A stretch of DNA of 64,000 nt from Xanthostigma xanthostigma (GCA_963575645.1 OY754467.1:25664501-25728500); one strand, 5' to 3'; shown: positions 39,301 to 53,789, counted from the stretch's first letter. Numbers and translations are program-made. The notes: generated by a model from the sequence alone, not told the origin.

Positions 39301-42300
39301 TGCGTTAAAATAATGGTTAATATGCAGTTTGCATTTTCCTATGAGAGAATGATGCAAACCTAAATATTATAGTGTAAATAGACTTACCCTCATGAAATAA
39401 AGCAATTTTGCTTATAAAGACTCATTTGCACCTAATTATCATAAAGCATGTAAAAACTGCTTGTCAGCGTTAAAATAATGGTTAATATGCAGTTTGCATT
39501 TTCTTATGAGAGAATGATCCAAACCTGCATGTTATAGTGTAAATAGACTTACCTTCATGAAATAAAGCAATTTTGCCTATAAGGACTCATTTGCCCCTAA
39601 TTGTCATAAAGCATGTAAAAACTGCTTGATGCGTTAAAATAATGTATAATAAACAGTTTGCATTTTCTTATGAGAGAATGATCCAAACCTGAATGTTATA
39701 GTGAAAATAGACTTACCTTTGTAAAATAAAGCAATTTTGCCTATAAGGACTCATTTGCACGCAATTGTCGTGAAGCATGTAAAAACTGCTTGTCTGCGTT
39801 AAAATAATGGTTAATATGCAGTTTGCATTTTCTTATGAGAGAATGATCCAAACCTGAATGTTATAGTGTAAATAGTCTTACCCTCTTGTAATAAAGCAAT
39901 TTTGCCTATAAGGAGTCATTTGCACCTAATTGTCATAAAGCTTGTAAAATCTGCTTGTATGCGTTAAAATAATAGTTAATATGCAGTTTGCATTTTCTTA
40001 GGAGAGAATGATCTAAACCTGAATGTTATAGTTTAAGTAAACTAACCTTTGTAAAATAAAGCAATTTTGCCTATATAGACTCATTTGCCCCTAATTGTCA
40101 TAAAGCATGTAAAAACTGCTTGTCAGCGTTAAAATAATTGTTAATATGCAGTTTGCATTTTCTTATGAGAGAATGATCTAAACCTGAATGTTATAGTTTA
40201 AAAAAACTTACCTTTGTAAAATAAAGCAATTTTGCCTATAAGGACTCATTTGCACGCAATTGTCGTGAAGCATGTAAAAACTGCTTGTCTGCGTGAAAAT
40301 GATAGTAAATATGCAGTTTGCATTTTATTATGAGAGAATGATCCAAACCTGAATATTATAGTGTAAATAGACTTACCCTCATGAAATAAAGCAATTTTGC
40401 CTATAAAGACTCATTTGCACCTAATTGTCGTAAAGCATGTAAAAACTGCTTGTCTGCGTTTAAATAATGGTTAATATGCAGTTTGCATTTTCTTATGAGA
40501 GAATGATCCAAACCTGAATGTTATAGTGAAAATAGACTTACCTTTGTAAAATAAAGCAATTTTGCCTATAAGGACTCATTTGCACGCAATTGTCGTGAAG
40601 CATGTAAAAACTGTTTGTCTGCGTTAAAATAATGGTTAATATGCAGTTTGCATTTTCTTATGAGAGAATGATCCAAACCTGAATGTTATAGTGTAAATAG
40701 ACTTACCCTCATGAAATAAAGCAATTTTGCCTATAAAGACTCATTTGCACCTAATTGTCGTAAAGCATGTAAAAACTGCTTGTCTGCGTTTAAATAATGG
40801 TTAATATGCAGTTTGCATTTTCTTAAGAGAGAATGATCCAAACCTGAATGTTATTGTGTAAATAGACTTACCTTTGTAAAATAAAGCAATTTTGCCTATA
40901 AGGACTCATTTGCACGAAATTGTCGTGAAGCATGTAAAAACTGCTTGTCTGCGTGAAAATGATAGTAAATATGCAGTTTGCATTTTATTATGAGAGAATG
41001 ATCCAAACCTGAATATTATAGTGTAAATAGACTTACCCTCATGAAATAAAGCAATTTTGCCTATAAAGACTCATTTGCACCTAATTGTCGTAAAGCATGT
41101 AAAAACTGCTTGTCTGCGTTTAAATAATGGTTAATATGCAGTTTGCATTTTCTTATGAGAGAATGATCCAAACCTGAATGTTATAGTGTAAATAGACTTA
41201 CCCTCATAATATAAAGCAATTTTGCCTATAAAGACTCATTTGCACCTAATTGTCATAAAGCATGTAAAAGCTGCTTGTATGCGTTAAAATTATAGTAAAT
41301 ATGCAGTTTGCATTTTCTTATGAGAGAATGATCCAAACCTGAATGTTATAGTGTAAATAGTCTTACCCTCTTGAAATAAAGCAATTTTGCCTATAAGGAG
41401 TCATTTGCACCTATTTGTCATAAAGCTTGTAAAAACTGCTTGTATGCGTTAAAATAATAGTTAATATGCAGTTTGCATTTTCTTATGAGAGAATGATCTA
41501 AACCTGAATGTTATAGTTTAAGTAAACTTACCTTTGTAAAATAAAGCAATTTTGCCTATATAGACTCATTTGCCCCTAATTGTCATAAAGCATGTAAAAA
41601 CTGCTTGTATGCGTTAAAATTATAGTAAATATGCAGTTTGCATTTTCTTATGAGAGAATGATCCAAACCTGAATGTTATAGTGTAAATAGTCTTACCCTC
41701 TTGAAATAAAGCAATTTTGCCTATAAGGAGTCATTTGCACCTAATTGTCATAAAGCTTGTAAAAACTGCTTGTATGCGTTAAAATAATAGTTAATATGCA
41801 GTTTGCATTTTCTTATGAGAGAATGATCTAAACCTGAATGTTATAGTTTAAGTAAACTTACCTTTGTAAAATAAAGCAATTTTGCCTATATAGACTCATT
41901 TGCCCCTAATTGTCATAAAGCATGTAAAAACTGCTTGTATGCGTTAAAATAATGCTTAATATGCAGTTTGCATTTTCTTATGAGAGAATGATCCAAACCT
42001 GAATGTTATAGTGTAAATAGACTTCCCTTTGTAAAATAAAGCAATTTTGCCTATAAGGACTCATTTGCACGCAATTGTCGTGAAGCATGTAAAAACTGCT
42101 TGTATGCGTTAAAATAATGGTTAATATGCAGTTTGCATTTTCTTATGAGAGAATGATCCAAACCTGAATGTTATAGTGTAAATAGACTTACCTTCATGAA
42201 ATAAAGCAATTTTGCCTATAAGGACTCATTTGTCCTTAATTGTCATAAAGTATGTAAAAACTGCTTGTATGCGTTAAAATAATGGTTAATATGCAGATTG

Positions 42301-43530
42301 CATTTTCTTATGAGAGAATGATCCAAACCTTAATGTTATAGTGTAAATAGACTTACCGTTGTAAAATAAAGCAATTTTGCCTACAAGGACTCATTTGCAC
42401 GCAATTGTCGTAAAGCATGTAAAAACTGCTTGTTTGCGTTAAAATAATGGTTAATATGCAGTTTGCATTTTCTTATGAGAAAATGATCCAAACCTGAATG
42501 TTATAGTGAAAGTAGTTAACCTTTGTAAATATAATACAATTTTGCCTTTAGGGACTTATTTCCACCTAATTGTCGTAAAACATGTGAAAACTGCTTGTCT
42601 GCGTGAAAATGATAGTAAATATGCAGTTTGCATTTTCTTATGAGAGAATGATCCAAAACTGAATGTTATAGTGTAAATAGACTTACCCTCATGAAATAAA
42701 GCACTTTTGCCTATAAGGACTCATTTGCACCTAATTGTCGCAAAGCATGTAAAAACTGCTTGTCAGCGTTAAAATAATTGTTAATATGCAGTTTGCATTT
42801 TCTTATGAGAGAATGATCTAAACCTGAATGTTATAGTTTAAAAAAACTTACCTTTGTAAAATAAAGCAATTTTGCCTATATAGACTCATTTGCCCCTAAT
42901 TGTCATAAAGCATGTAAAAACTGCTTGTATGCGTTAAAATAATGGTTAATATGCAGTTTGCATTTTCTTATGAGAGAATGATCCAAACCTGAATGTTATT
43001 GTGTAAATAGACTTACCTTTGTAAAATAAAGCAATTTTGCCTATAAGGACTCATTTGCACGAAATTGTCGTGAAGCATGTAAAAACTGCTTGTCTGCGTG
43101 AAAATGATAGTAAATATGCAGTTTGCATTTTATTATGAGAGAATGATCCAAACCTGAATATTATAGTGTAAATAGACTTACCCTCATGAAATAAACCAAT
43201 TTTGCCTATAAAGACTCATTTGCACCTAATTGTCGTAAAGCATGTAAAAACTGCTTGTCTGCGTTTAAATAATGGTTAATATGCAGTTTGCATTTTCTTA
43301 TGAGAGAAAGATCCAAACCTGAATGTTATAGTGTAAACAGACTTACCTTCATGAAATAAAGCAATTTTGCCTATAAAGACTCATTTGCACCTAATTGTCA
43401 TAAAGCATGTAAAAACTGCTTGTATGCGTTAAAATGATAGTAAATATGCAGTTTATATTTTCTTATGAGAGAATGATCCAAACCTGAATGTTATAGTGTA
43501 AATAAACTTACCCTCATGAAATAAAGCAAT
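35460..43530 (+). repeat. Large 49/51-monomer tandem duplication, copy A
   Basis: Anchors pair at offset 8,081 over the first part: gcaccttatt 35,471 and 43,552; cagttgc 35,533 and 43,614; atgttttagt 36,561 and 44,642; aacaattcgc 38,412 and 46,493. They pair at offset 8,411 over the second: actgcttgat 39,621 and 48,032; cttgtaaaatc 39,941 and 48,352; catgtaaaag 41,261 and 49,672. The 330-base step is a two-monomer deficit in this copy at the chimeric monomer 39,397-39,561. Type C monomers are near 35,780, 37,600 and 42,540. The copy ends about where copy B begins, so the pair is adjacent. Confidence 0.85.
39397..39561 (+). repeat. Chimeric monomer at a two-monomer deletion
   Basis: The left part (gcttataaagactc, then gcacctaatt) matches the copy-B monomer near 47,500. 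The right part (atcataaagc, then tcagcg) matches the copy-B monomer near 47,850, two monomers further on. The switch falls close to monomer positions 38-45. This is what an in-register unequal exchange would leave. The alternative is that copy B gained two monomers; the blended monomer in copy A makes loss in A the simpler reading. Confidence 0.75.
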
Positions 43531-43552
43531 TTTGCCTATAAAGACTCATTTG
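43515..43552 (+). repeat. Junction between copies A and B of the large duplication
   Basis: Up to about 43,515 the sequence (gtgtaaacag at about 43,331, then tttatatttt, then gtgtaaataaacttacc) follows the order also seen at 57,013-57,200. From about 43,552 (gcaccttattgtcgtaaagt) it follows 35,471. The monomer in between is a hybrid, placing the duplication breakpoint inside a roughly 40-base interval. Confidence 0.7.
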
Positions 43553-46500
43553 CACCTTATTGTCGTAAAGTATGTAAAAACTGCTTGTATGCGTTAAAAT
43601 AATGGTTAATATGCAGTTGCATTTTCTTATGAGAGAATGATCCAAACCTGAATGTTATAGTGTAAATAGACTTACCTTCATGAAATAAAGCAATTTTGCC
43701 TATAAGGACTCATTTGCCCCTAATTGTCATAAAGCATGTAAAAACTGCTTGTCTGCGTTAAAATAATGGTTAATATGCAGTTTGCATTTTCTTATAAGAA
43801 AATGATCCAAACCTGAATGTTATAGTGAAAGTAGACTAACCTTTGTGAAATAAAACAATTTTGCCTTTAGGGACTTATTTCCACCTAATTGTCGTAAAAC
43901 ATGTGAAAACTGCTTGTCTGCGTGAAAATGATAGTAAATATGCAGTTTGCATTTTCTTATGAGAGAATGATCCAAAACTGAATGTTATAGTGTAAATAGA
44001 CTTACCCTCATGAAATAAAGCACTTTTGCCTATAAGGACTCATTTGCACCTAATTGTCGTAAAGCATGTAAAAACTGCTTGTCAGCGTTAAAATAATTGT
44101 TAATATGCAGTTTGCATTTTCTTATGAGTGAATGATCCAAACCTGAATGTTATAGTGTAAATAGATTTACCTTCATGAAATAAAGCAATTTTGCCTATAA
44201 AGACTCATTTGCACCTAATTGTCATAAAGCATGTAAAAACTGCTTATATGCGTTAAAATGATAGTAAATATGCAGTTTATATTTTCTTATGAGAGAATGA
44301 TCCAAACCTGAATGTTATAGTGTAAATAGACTTACCCTCATGAAATAAAGCAATTTTGCCGATAAAGACTCATTTGCACCTAATTGTCGTAAAGCATGTA
44401 AAAACTGCTTGTCTGCGTTTAAATAATGGTTAATATGCAGTTTGCATTTTCTTATGAGAGAATGATCCAAACCTGAATGTTATAGTGTAAATAGACTTAC
44501 CTTCATGAAATAAAGCAATTTTGCCTATAAGGACTCATTTGCCCCTAATTGTCATAAAGCATGTAAAAACTGCTTGTCTGCGTTAAAATAATGGTTAATA
44601 TGCAGTTTGCATTTTCTTCTGAGAGAATGATCCAAACCTAAATGTTTTAGTGTAAATAGACTTACCTTCAGGAAATAAAGCAATTTTGCCTATAGGGACT
44701 CATTTGCCCCTAATTGTCATAAAGCATGTAAAAACTGCTTGTCAGCGTTAAAATAATGGTTAATATGCAGTTTGCATTTTCTTATGAGAGAATGATCCAA
44801 ACCTGAATGTCATAGTGTAAATAGACTTACCTTCATGTAATAAAGCAATTTTGCCTATAAGGACTCATTTGTCCCTAATTGTCATAACGCATGTAAAAAC
44901 TGCTTGTATGCGTTAAAATAATGTATAATATGCAGTTTGCATTTTCTTATGAAAGAATGATCCAAACCTGAATGTTATAGTGAAAATAGACTTACCTTTG
45001 TAAAATAAAGCAATTTTGCCTATAAGGACTCATTTGCACGCAATTGTCGTGAAGCATGTAAAAACTGCTTGTCTGCGTTAAAATAATGGTTAATATGCAG
45101 TTTGAATTTTCTTATGAGAGAATGATCCAAACCTGAATGTTATAGTGTAAATAGACTTACCCTCATGAAATAAAGCAATTTTGCCTATAAAGACTCATTT
45201 GCACCTAATTGTCATAAAGCATGTAAAAACTGCTTGTATGCGTTAAAATTATAGTAAATATGCAGTTTGCATTTTCTTATGAGAGAATGATCCAAACCTG
45301 AATGTTATAGTGTAAATAGTCTAACCCTCATGAAATAAAGCAATTTTGCCTATAAAGACTCATTTGCACCTAATTGTCGTAAAGCATGTAAAAACTGCTT
45401 GTATGCGTTAAAATAATGGTTAATATGCAGATTGCATTTTCTTATGAGAGAATGATCCAAACCTTAATGTTATAGTGTAAATAGACTTACCGTTGTAAAA
45501 TAAAGCAATTTTGCCTACAAGGACTCATTTGCACGCAATTGTCGTGAAGCATGTAAAAACTGCTTGTTTGCGTTAAAATAATGGTTAATATGCAGTTTGC
45601 ATTTTTTTATGAGAAAATGATCCAAACCTGAATGTTATAGTGAAAGTAGTTAACCTTTGTAAATATAATACAATTTTGCCTTTAGGGACTTATTTCCACC
45701 TAATTGTCGTAAAACATGTGAAAACTGCTTGTCTGCGTGAAAATGATAGTAAAGATGCAGTTTGCATTTTCTTATGAGAGAATGATCTAAAACTGAATGT
45801 TATAGTGTAAATAGACTTACCCTCATGAAATAAAGCACTTTTGCCTATAAGGACTCATTTGCACCTAATTGTCGTAAAGCATGTAAAAACTGCTTGTCAG
45901 CGTTAAAATAATTGTTAATATGCAGTTTGCATTTTCTTATGAGAGAATGATCCAAACCTGAATGTTATAGTGTAAATAGATTTACCTTCATGAAATAAAG
46001 CAATTTTGCCTATAGGGACTCATTTGCCCCTAATTGTCATAAAGCATGTAAAAACTGCTTGTCAGCGTTAAAATGATAGTAAATATGCAGTTTATATTTT
46101 CTTATGAGAGAATGATCCAAACCTGAATGTTATAGTGTAAATAGACTTACCATCATGAAATAAAGCAATTTTGCCTGTAAGGACTCATTTGCACCTAATT
46201 GTCATAAAGCTTGTAAAAACTGCTTGTATGCGTTAAATAATAGTTAATATGCAGTTTGCATTTTCTTATGAGAGAATGATCTAAACCTGAATGTTATTGT
46301 TTAAAAAAACTTACCTTTGTAAAATAAAGCAATTTTGCCTATATAGACTCATTTGCCCCTAATTGTCATAAAGCATGTAAAAACTGCTTGTATGCGTTAA
46401 AATAATGGTTAATATGCAGTTTGCATTTTCCTATGAGAGAATGATCCAAACCTGAATGTTATAGTGAAAGTAGACTTACCTTTGTGAAATAAAACAATTC

Positions 46501-49500
46501 GCCTTTAAGGACTCATTTGCACCTAATTGTCGTAAAGCATGTAAAAACTGCTTGTCAGCGTAAAAATAATGGTTAATATGCAGTTTGCATTTTCTTATGA
46601 GAGAATGATCCAAACCTGAATGTTATAGTGTAAATAGATTTACCTTAATGAAATAAAGCAATTTTGCCTATAAGGACTCATTTGCCCCTAATTGTCATAA
46701 AGCATGTAAAAACTGCTTGTATGCGTTAAAATAATGGTTAATATGCAGTTTGCATTTTCTTATGAGAAAATGATCCAAACCTGAATGTTATAGTGAAAAT
46801 AGACTTTCCTTTGTAATATAGCGCAATTTTGCCTATAAGGACTCATTTGCACGCAATTGTCGTGAAGCATGTAAAAACTGCTTGTCTGCGTTAAAATAAT
46901 GGTTAATATGCAGTTTGCATTTTCCTATGAGAGAATGATCCAAACCTGAATGTAATAGTGTAAATCGACTTACTCTCATGAAATAAAGCAATTTTGCCTA
47001 TAAAGACTCATTTGCACCTAATTGTCATAAAGCATGTAAAAACTGCTTGTATGCGTTAAAATGATAGTAAATATGCAGTTTGCATTTTCTTATGAGAGAA
47101 TGATCTAAACCTGAATGTTATAGTTTAAGTAAACTTACCTTTGTAAAATAAAGCAATTTTGCCTATAAGGACTCATTTGCCCCTAATTGTCATAAAGCAT
47201 ATAAAAACTGCTTGTATGCGTTAAAATAGTGGTTAATATGCAGTTTGCATTTTGTTATGAGATAATGATCCAAACCTGAATATTATAGTATAAATAGACT
47301 TACCTTTGTAAAATAAAGCAATTTTGCCTATAAGGACTCATTTGCACGCAATTGTCGTGAAGCATGTAAAAACTGCTTGTCTGCGTTAAAATAATGGTTA
47401 ATATGCAGTTTGCATTTTCCTATGAGAGAATGATGCAAACCTAAATATTATAGTGTAAATAGACTTACCCTCATGAAATAAAGCAATTTTGCTTATAAAG
47501 ACTCATTTGCACCTAATTGTCGTAAAGCATGTAAAAACTGCTTGTCTGCGTTTAAATAATGGTTAATATGCAGTTTGCATTTTCTTATGAGAGAATGATC
47601 CAAACCTGAATGTTATAGTGTAAATAGACTTACCTTCATGAAATAAAGCAATTTTGCCTATAAGGACTCATTTGCCCCTAATTGTCATAAAGCATGTAAA
47701 AACTGCTTGTCTGCGTTAAAATAATGGTTAATATGCAGTTTGCATTTTCTTCGGAGAGAATGATCCAAACCTAAATGTTATAGTGTAGATAGATTTACCT
47801 TCATGAAATAAAGCAATTTTGCCTATAGGGACTCATTTGCCCCTAATTATCATAAAGCATGTAAAAACTGCTTGTCAGCGTTAAAATAATGGTTAATATG
47901 CAGTTTGCATTTTCTTATGAGAGAATGATCCAAACCTGCATGTTATAGTGTAAATAGACTTACCTTCATGAAATAAAGCAATTTTGCCTATAAGGACTCA
48001 TTTGCCCCTAATTGTCATAAAGCATGTAAAAACTGCTTGATGCGTTAAAATAATGTATAATAACCAGTTTGCATTTTCTTATGAGAGAATGATCCAAACC
48101 TGAATGTTATAGTGAAAATAGACTTACCTTTGTAAAATAAAGCAATTTTGCCTATAAGGACTCATTTGCACGCAATTGTCGTGAAGCATGTAAAAACTGC
48201 TTGTCTGCGTTAAAATAATGGTTAATATGCAGTTTGCATTTTCTTATGAGAGAATGATCCAAACCTGAATGTTATAGTGTAAATAGTCTTACCCTCTTGT
48301 AATAAAGCAATTTTGCCTATAAGGAGTCATTTGCACCTAATTGTCATAAAGCTTGTAAAATCTGCTTGTATGCGTTAAAATAATAGTTAATATGCAGTTT
48401 GCATTTTCTTAGGAGAGAATGATCTAAACCTGAATGTTATAGTTTAAGTAAACTAACCTTTGTAAAATAAAGCAATTTTGCCTATATAGACTCATTTGCC
48501 CCTAATTGTCATAAAGCATGTAAAAACTGCTTGTCAGCGTTAAAATAATTGTTAATATGCAGTTTGCATTTTCTTATGAGAGAATGATCTAAACCTGAAT
48601 GTTATAGTTTAAAAAAACTTACCTTTGTAAAATAAAGCAATTTTGCCTATAAGGACTCATTTGCACGCAATTGTCGTGAAGCATGTAAAAACTGCTTGTC
48701 TGCGTGAAAATGATAGTAAATATGCAGTTTGCATTTTATTATGAGAGAATGATCCAAACCTGAATATTATAGTGTAAATAGACTTACCCTCATGAAATAA
48801 AGCAATTTTGCCTATAAAGACTCATTTGCACCTAATTGTCGTAAAGCATGTAAAAACTGCTTGTCTGCGTTTAAATAATGGTTAATATGCAGTTTGCATT
48901 TTCTTATGAGAGAATGATCCAAACCTGAATGTTATAGTGAAAATAGACTTACCTTTGTAAAATAAAGCAATTTTGCCTATAAGGACTCATTTGCACGCAA
49001 TTGTCGTGAAGCATGTAAAAACTGTTTGTCTGCGTTAAAATAATGGTTAATATGCAGTTTGCATTTTCTTATGAGAGAATGATCCAAACCTGAATGTTAT
49101 AGTGTAAATAGACTTACCCTCATGAAATAAAGCAATTTTGCCTATAAAGACTCATTTGCACCTAATTGTCGTAAAGCATGTAAAAACTGCTTGTCTGCGT
49201 TTAAATAATGGTTAATATGCAGTTTGCATTTTCTTATGAGAGAATGATCCAAACCTGAATGTTATTGTGTAAATAGACTTACCTTTGTAAAATAAAGCAA
49301 TTTTGCCTATAAGGACTCATTTGCACGAAATTGTCGTGAAGCATGTAAAAACTGCTTGTCTGCGTGAAAATGATAGTAAATATGCAGTTTGCATTTTATT
49401 ATGAGAGAATGATCCAAACCTGAATATTATAGTGTAAATAGACTTACCCTCATGAAATAAAGCAATTTTGCCTATAAAGACTCATTTGCACCTAATTGTC

Positions 49501-50889
49501 GTAAAGCATGTAAAAACTGCTTGTCTGCGTTTAAATAATGGTTAATATGCAGTTTGCATTTTCTTATGAGAGAATGATCCAAACCTGAATGTTATAGTGT
49601 AAATAGACTTACCCTCATAAAATAAAGCAATTTTGCCTATAAAGACTCATTTGCACCTAATTGTCATAAAGCATGTAAAAGCTGCTTGTATGCGTTAAAA
49701 TTATAGTAAATATGCAGTTTGCATTTTCTTATGAGAGAATGATCCAAACCTGAATGTTATAGTGTAAATAGTCTTACCCTCTTGAAATAAAGCAATTTTG
49801 CCTATAAGGAGTCATTTGCACCTATTTGTCATAAAGCTTGTAAAAACTGCTTGTATGCGTTAAAATAATAGTTAATATGCAGTTTGCATTTTCTTATGAG
49901 AGAATGATCTAAACCTGAATGTTATAGTTTAAGTAAACTTACCTTTGTAAAATAAAGCAATTTTGCCTATATAGACTCATTTGCCCCTAATTGTCATAAA
50001 GCATGTAAAAACTGCTTGTATGCGTTAAAATTATAGTAAATATGCAGTTTGCATTTTCTTATGAGAGAATGATCCAAACCTGAATGTTATAGTGTAAATA
50101 GTCTTACCCTCTTGAAATAAAGCAATTTTGCCTATAAGGAGTCATTTGCACCTAATTGTCATAAAGCTTGTAAAAACTGCTTGTATGCGTTAAAATAATA
50201 GTTAATATGCAGTTTGCATTTTCTTATGAGAGAATGATCTAAACCTGAATGTTATAGTTTAAGTAAACTTACCTTTGTAAAATAAAGCAATTTTGCCTAT
50301 ATAGACTCATTTGCCCCTAATTGTCATAAAGCATGTAAAAACTGCTTGTATGCGTTAAAATAATGCTTAATATGCAGTTTGCATTTTCTTATGAGAGAAT
50401 GATCCAAACCTGAATGTTATAGTGTAAATAGACTTCCCTTTGTAAAATAAAGCAATTTTGCCTATAAGGACTCATTTGCACGCAATTGTCGTGAAGCATG
50501 TAAAAACTGCTTGTATGCGTTAAAATAATGGTTAATATGCAGTTTGCATTTTCTTATGAGAGAATGATCCAAACCTGAATGTTATAGTGTAAATAGACTT
50601 ACCTTCATGAAATAAAGCAATTTTGCCTATAAGGACTCATTTGTCCTTAATTGTCATAAAGTATGTAAAAACTGCTTGTATGCGTTAAAATAATGGTTAA
50701 TATGCAGATTGCATTTTCTTATGAGAGAATGATCCAAACCTTAATGTTATAGTGTAAATAGACTTACCGTTGTAAAATAAAGCAATTTTGCCTACAAGGA
50801 CTCATTTGCACGCAATTGTCGTAAAGCATGTAAAAACTGCTTGTTTGCGTTAAAATAATGGTTAATATGCAGTTTGCATTTTCTTATGA
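43552..50889 (+). repeat. Large 49/51-monomer tandem duplication, copy B
   Basis: Repeats copy A nearly base for base, with two extra monomers at about 47,510-47,840. Those contain cttcggagagaatg, gtgtagatagattt and cccctaattatcataaag. The copy breaks off at about 50,889, where copy A continues with agaaaatgatcc and a type C monomer but this copy has gagagaatgatcc followed by the cccttaattg monomer. Compared with 53.8-57.6 kb, seven monomers are missing here: the offset moves from 5,271 to 6,426, a step of exactly 1,155 bases. Type C monomers lie near 43,860 and 45,680. Confidence 0.83.
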
Positions 50890-53780
50890 GAGAATGATCC
50901 AAACCTGAATGTTATAGTGTAAATAGACTTACCTTCATGAAATAAAGCAATTTTGCCTATAAGGACTCATTTGCCCTTAATTGTCATAAAGCATGTAAAA
51001 ACTGCTTGTCTGCGTTAAAATAATGGTTAATATGCAGTTTGCATTTTCTTCTGAGAGAATGATCCAAACCTAAATGTTATAGTGTAAATAGACTTACCTA
51101 AGGAAATAAAGCAATTTTGCCTATAGGGACTCATTTGCCCCTAATTGTCATAAAGCATGTAAAAACTGCTTGTCAGCGTTAAAATAATTGTTAATATGCA
51201 GTTTGCATTTTCTTATGAGAGAATGATCCAAACCTGAATGTTATAGTGTAAATAGACTTACCTTCATGTAATAAAGCAATTTTGCCTATAAGGACTCATT
51301 TGTCCCTAATTGTCATAACGCATGTAAAAACTGCTTGTATGCGTTAAAATAATAGTTAATATGCAGTTTGCATTTTCTTATGAGAGAATGATCTAAACCT
51401 GAATGTTATAGTTTAAGTAAACTTACCTTTGTAAAATAAAGCAATTTTGCCTATATAGACTCATTTGCCCCTAATTGTCATAAAGCATGTAAAAACTGCT
51501 TGTCTGCGTTTAAATAATGGTTAATATATAGTTTGCATTTTCTTATGAGAGAATGATCCAAACCTAAATGTTATAGTGTTGATAGATTTACCTTCATGAA
51601 ATAAAGCAATTTTGCCTATAGGGACTCATTTGCCCCTAGTTATCATAAAGCATGTAAAAACTGCTTGTCAGCGTTAAAATAAAGGTTAATATGCAGTTTG
51701 CATTTTCTTATGAGAGAATGATCCAAACCTGAATGTTATAGTGTAAATAGACTTACCTTCATGAAATAAAGCAATTTTGCCTATAAGGACTCATTTGCCC
51801 CTAATTGTCATAAAGCATGTAAAAACTGCTTGTATGCGTTAAAATAATGTATAATATGCAGTTTGCATTTTCTTATGAGAGAATGATCCAAACCTGAATG
51901 TTATAGTGAAAATAGACTTACCTTTGTAAAATAAAGCAATTTTGCCTATAAGGACTCATTTGCACGCAATTGTCGTGAAGCATGTAAAAACTGCTTGTCT
52001 GCGTTAAAATAATGGTTAATATGCAGTTTGCATTTTCTTATGAGAGAATGATCCAAACCTAAATGTTATAGTGTAAATAGACTTACCCTCATGAAATAAA
52101 GCAATTTTGCCTATAAAGACTCATTTGCACCTAATTGTCATTGAGCATGTAAAAACTGCTTGTATGCGTTAAAATGATAGTAAATATGCGGTTTGCATTT
52201 TCTTATGAGAGAATGATCCAAACCTGAATGTTATAGTGTAAATAGTCTTACCCTCTTGTAATAAAGCAATTTTGCCTATAAGGAGTCATTTGCACCTAAT
52301 TGTCATAAAGCTTGTAAAAACTGCTTGTATGCGTTAAAATAATAGTTAATATGCAGTTTGCATTTTCTTAGGAGAGAATGATCTAAACCTGAATGTTATA
52401 GTTTAAGTAAACTAACCTTTGTAAAATAAAGCAATTTTGCCTATATAGACTCATTTGCCCCTAATTGTCATAAAGCATGTAAAAACTGCATGTATGCGTT
52501 AAAATAATGGTTAATATGCAGTTTGCATTTTCTTATGAGAGAATGATCCAAACCAGAATGTTTTAGTGTAAATAGACTTACCTTTGTAAAATAAAGCAAT
52601 TTTGCCTATAAGGACTCATTTGCACGCAATTGTCGTAAAGCATGTAAAAACTGCTTGTCTGCGTGAAAATGATAGTAAATATGCAGTTTGCATTTTCTTA
52701 TGAGAGAATGATCCAGACCTGAATGTTATAGTGTAAATAGACTTACCCTCATGAAATAAAGCAATTTTGCCTATAAAGACTCATTTGCACCTAATTGTCG
52801 TAAAGCATGTAAAAACTGCTTGTCTGCGTTTAAATAATGGTTAATATGCAGTTTGCATTTTCTTATGAGATCCAAACCTGAATGTTATAGTGTAAATAGA
52901 CTTACCCTCATGAAATAAAGCAATTTTGCCTATAAAGACTCATTTGTACCTAATTGTCGTAAAGTATGTTAAAACTGCTTGTATGCGTTAAAATAATGGT
53001 TAATATGCAGTTTGCATTTTCTTATGAGAGAATGATCCAAACCTGAATGTTATAGTGTTAATAGACTTACCTTCATGAAATAAAGCAATTTTGCCTATAA
53101 GGACTCATTTGCCCCTAATTGTCATAAAGCATGTAAAAACTGCTTGTCTGCGTTAAAATAATGGTTAATATGCAGTTTGCATTTTCTTATGAGAAAATGA
53201 TCCAAACCTGAATGTTATAGTGAAAGTAGACTAACCTTTGTGAAATAAAACAATTTTGCCTTTAGGGACTTATTTCCACTTAATTGTCGTAAAACATGTG
53301 AAAACTGCTTGTCTGCGTGAAAATGATAGTAAATATGCAGTTTGCATTTTCTTATGAGAGAATGATCCAAAACTGAATGTTATAGTGTAAATAGACTAAC
53401 CCTCATGAAATAAAGCACTTTTGCCTATAAGGACTCATTTGCACTTAATTGTCGTAAAGCATGTAAAAACTGCTTGTCAGCGTTAAAATAATTGTTAATA
53501 TGCAGTTTGCATTTTCTTATGAGAGAATGATCCAAACCTGAATGTTATAGTGTAAATAGACTTACCATCATGAAATAAAGCAATTTTGCCCGTAAGGACT
53601 CATTTGCACCTAATTGTCATAAAGCTTGTAAAAACTGCTTGTATGCGTTAATGATTAGTTAATATGCAGTTTGCATTTTCTTATAAGAGAATGATCTAAA
53701 CCTGAATGTTATAGTTTAAAAAAACTTACCTTTGTAAAATAAAGCAATTTTGCCTATATAGACATATTTGCCCCTAATTG
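50890..53780 (+). repeat. Duplicated block, 61 monomers before 60.95-63.83 kb
   Basis: The cttacctaag form at 51,093 pairs with 61,148, ttatagtgtt at 51,571 with 61,626, agttatcata at 51,638 with 61,693, and agatccaaac at 52,868 with 62,923, all at the constant offset of 10,055 (61 monomers less 10 bases). From about 51.57 kb it also follows 25.03-27.3 kb (offset 26,537). The constant offset with no monomer gain or loss suggests this is among the youngest duplications. A type C monomer is near 53,260. Confidence 0.83.
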
Positions 53781-53789
53781 TCATTAAGC

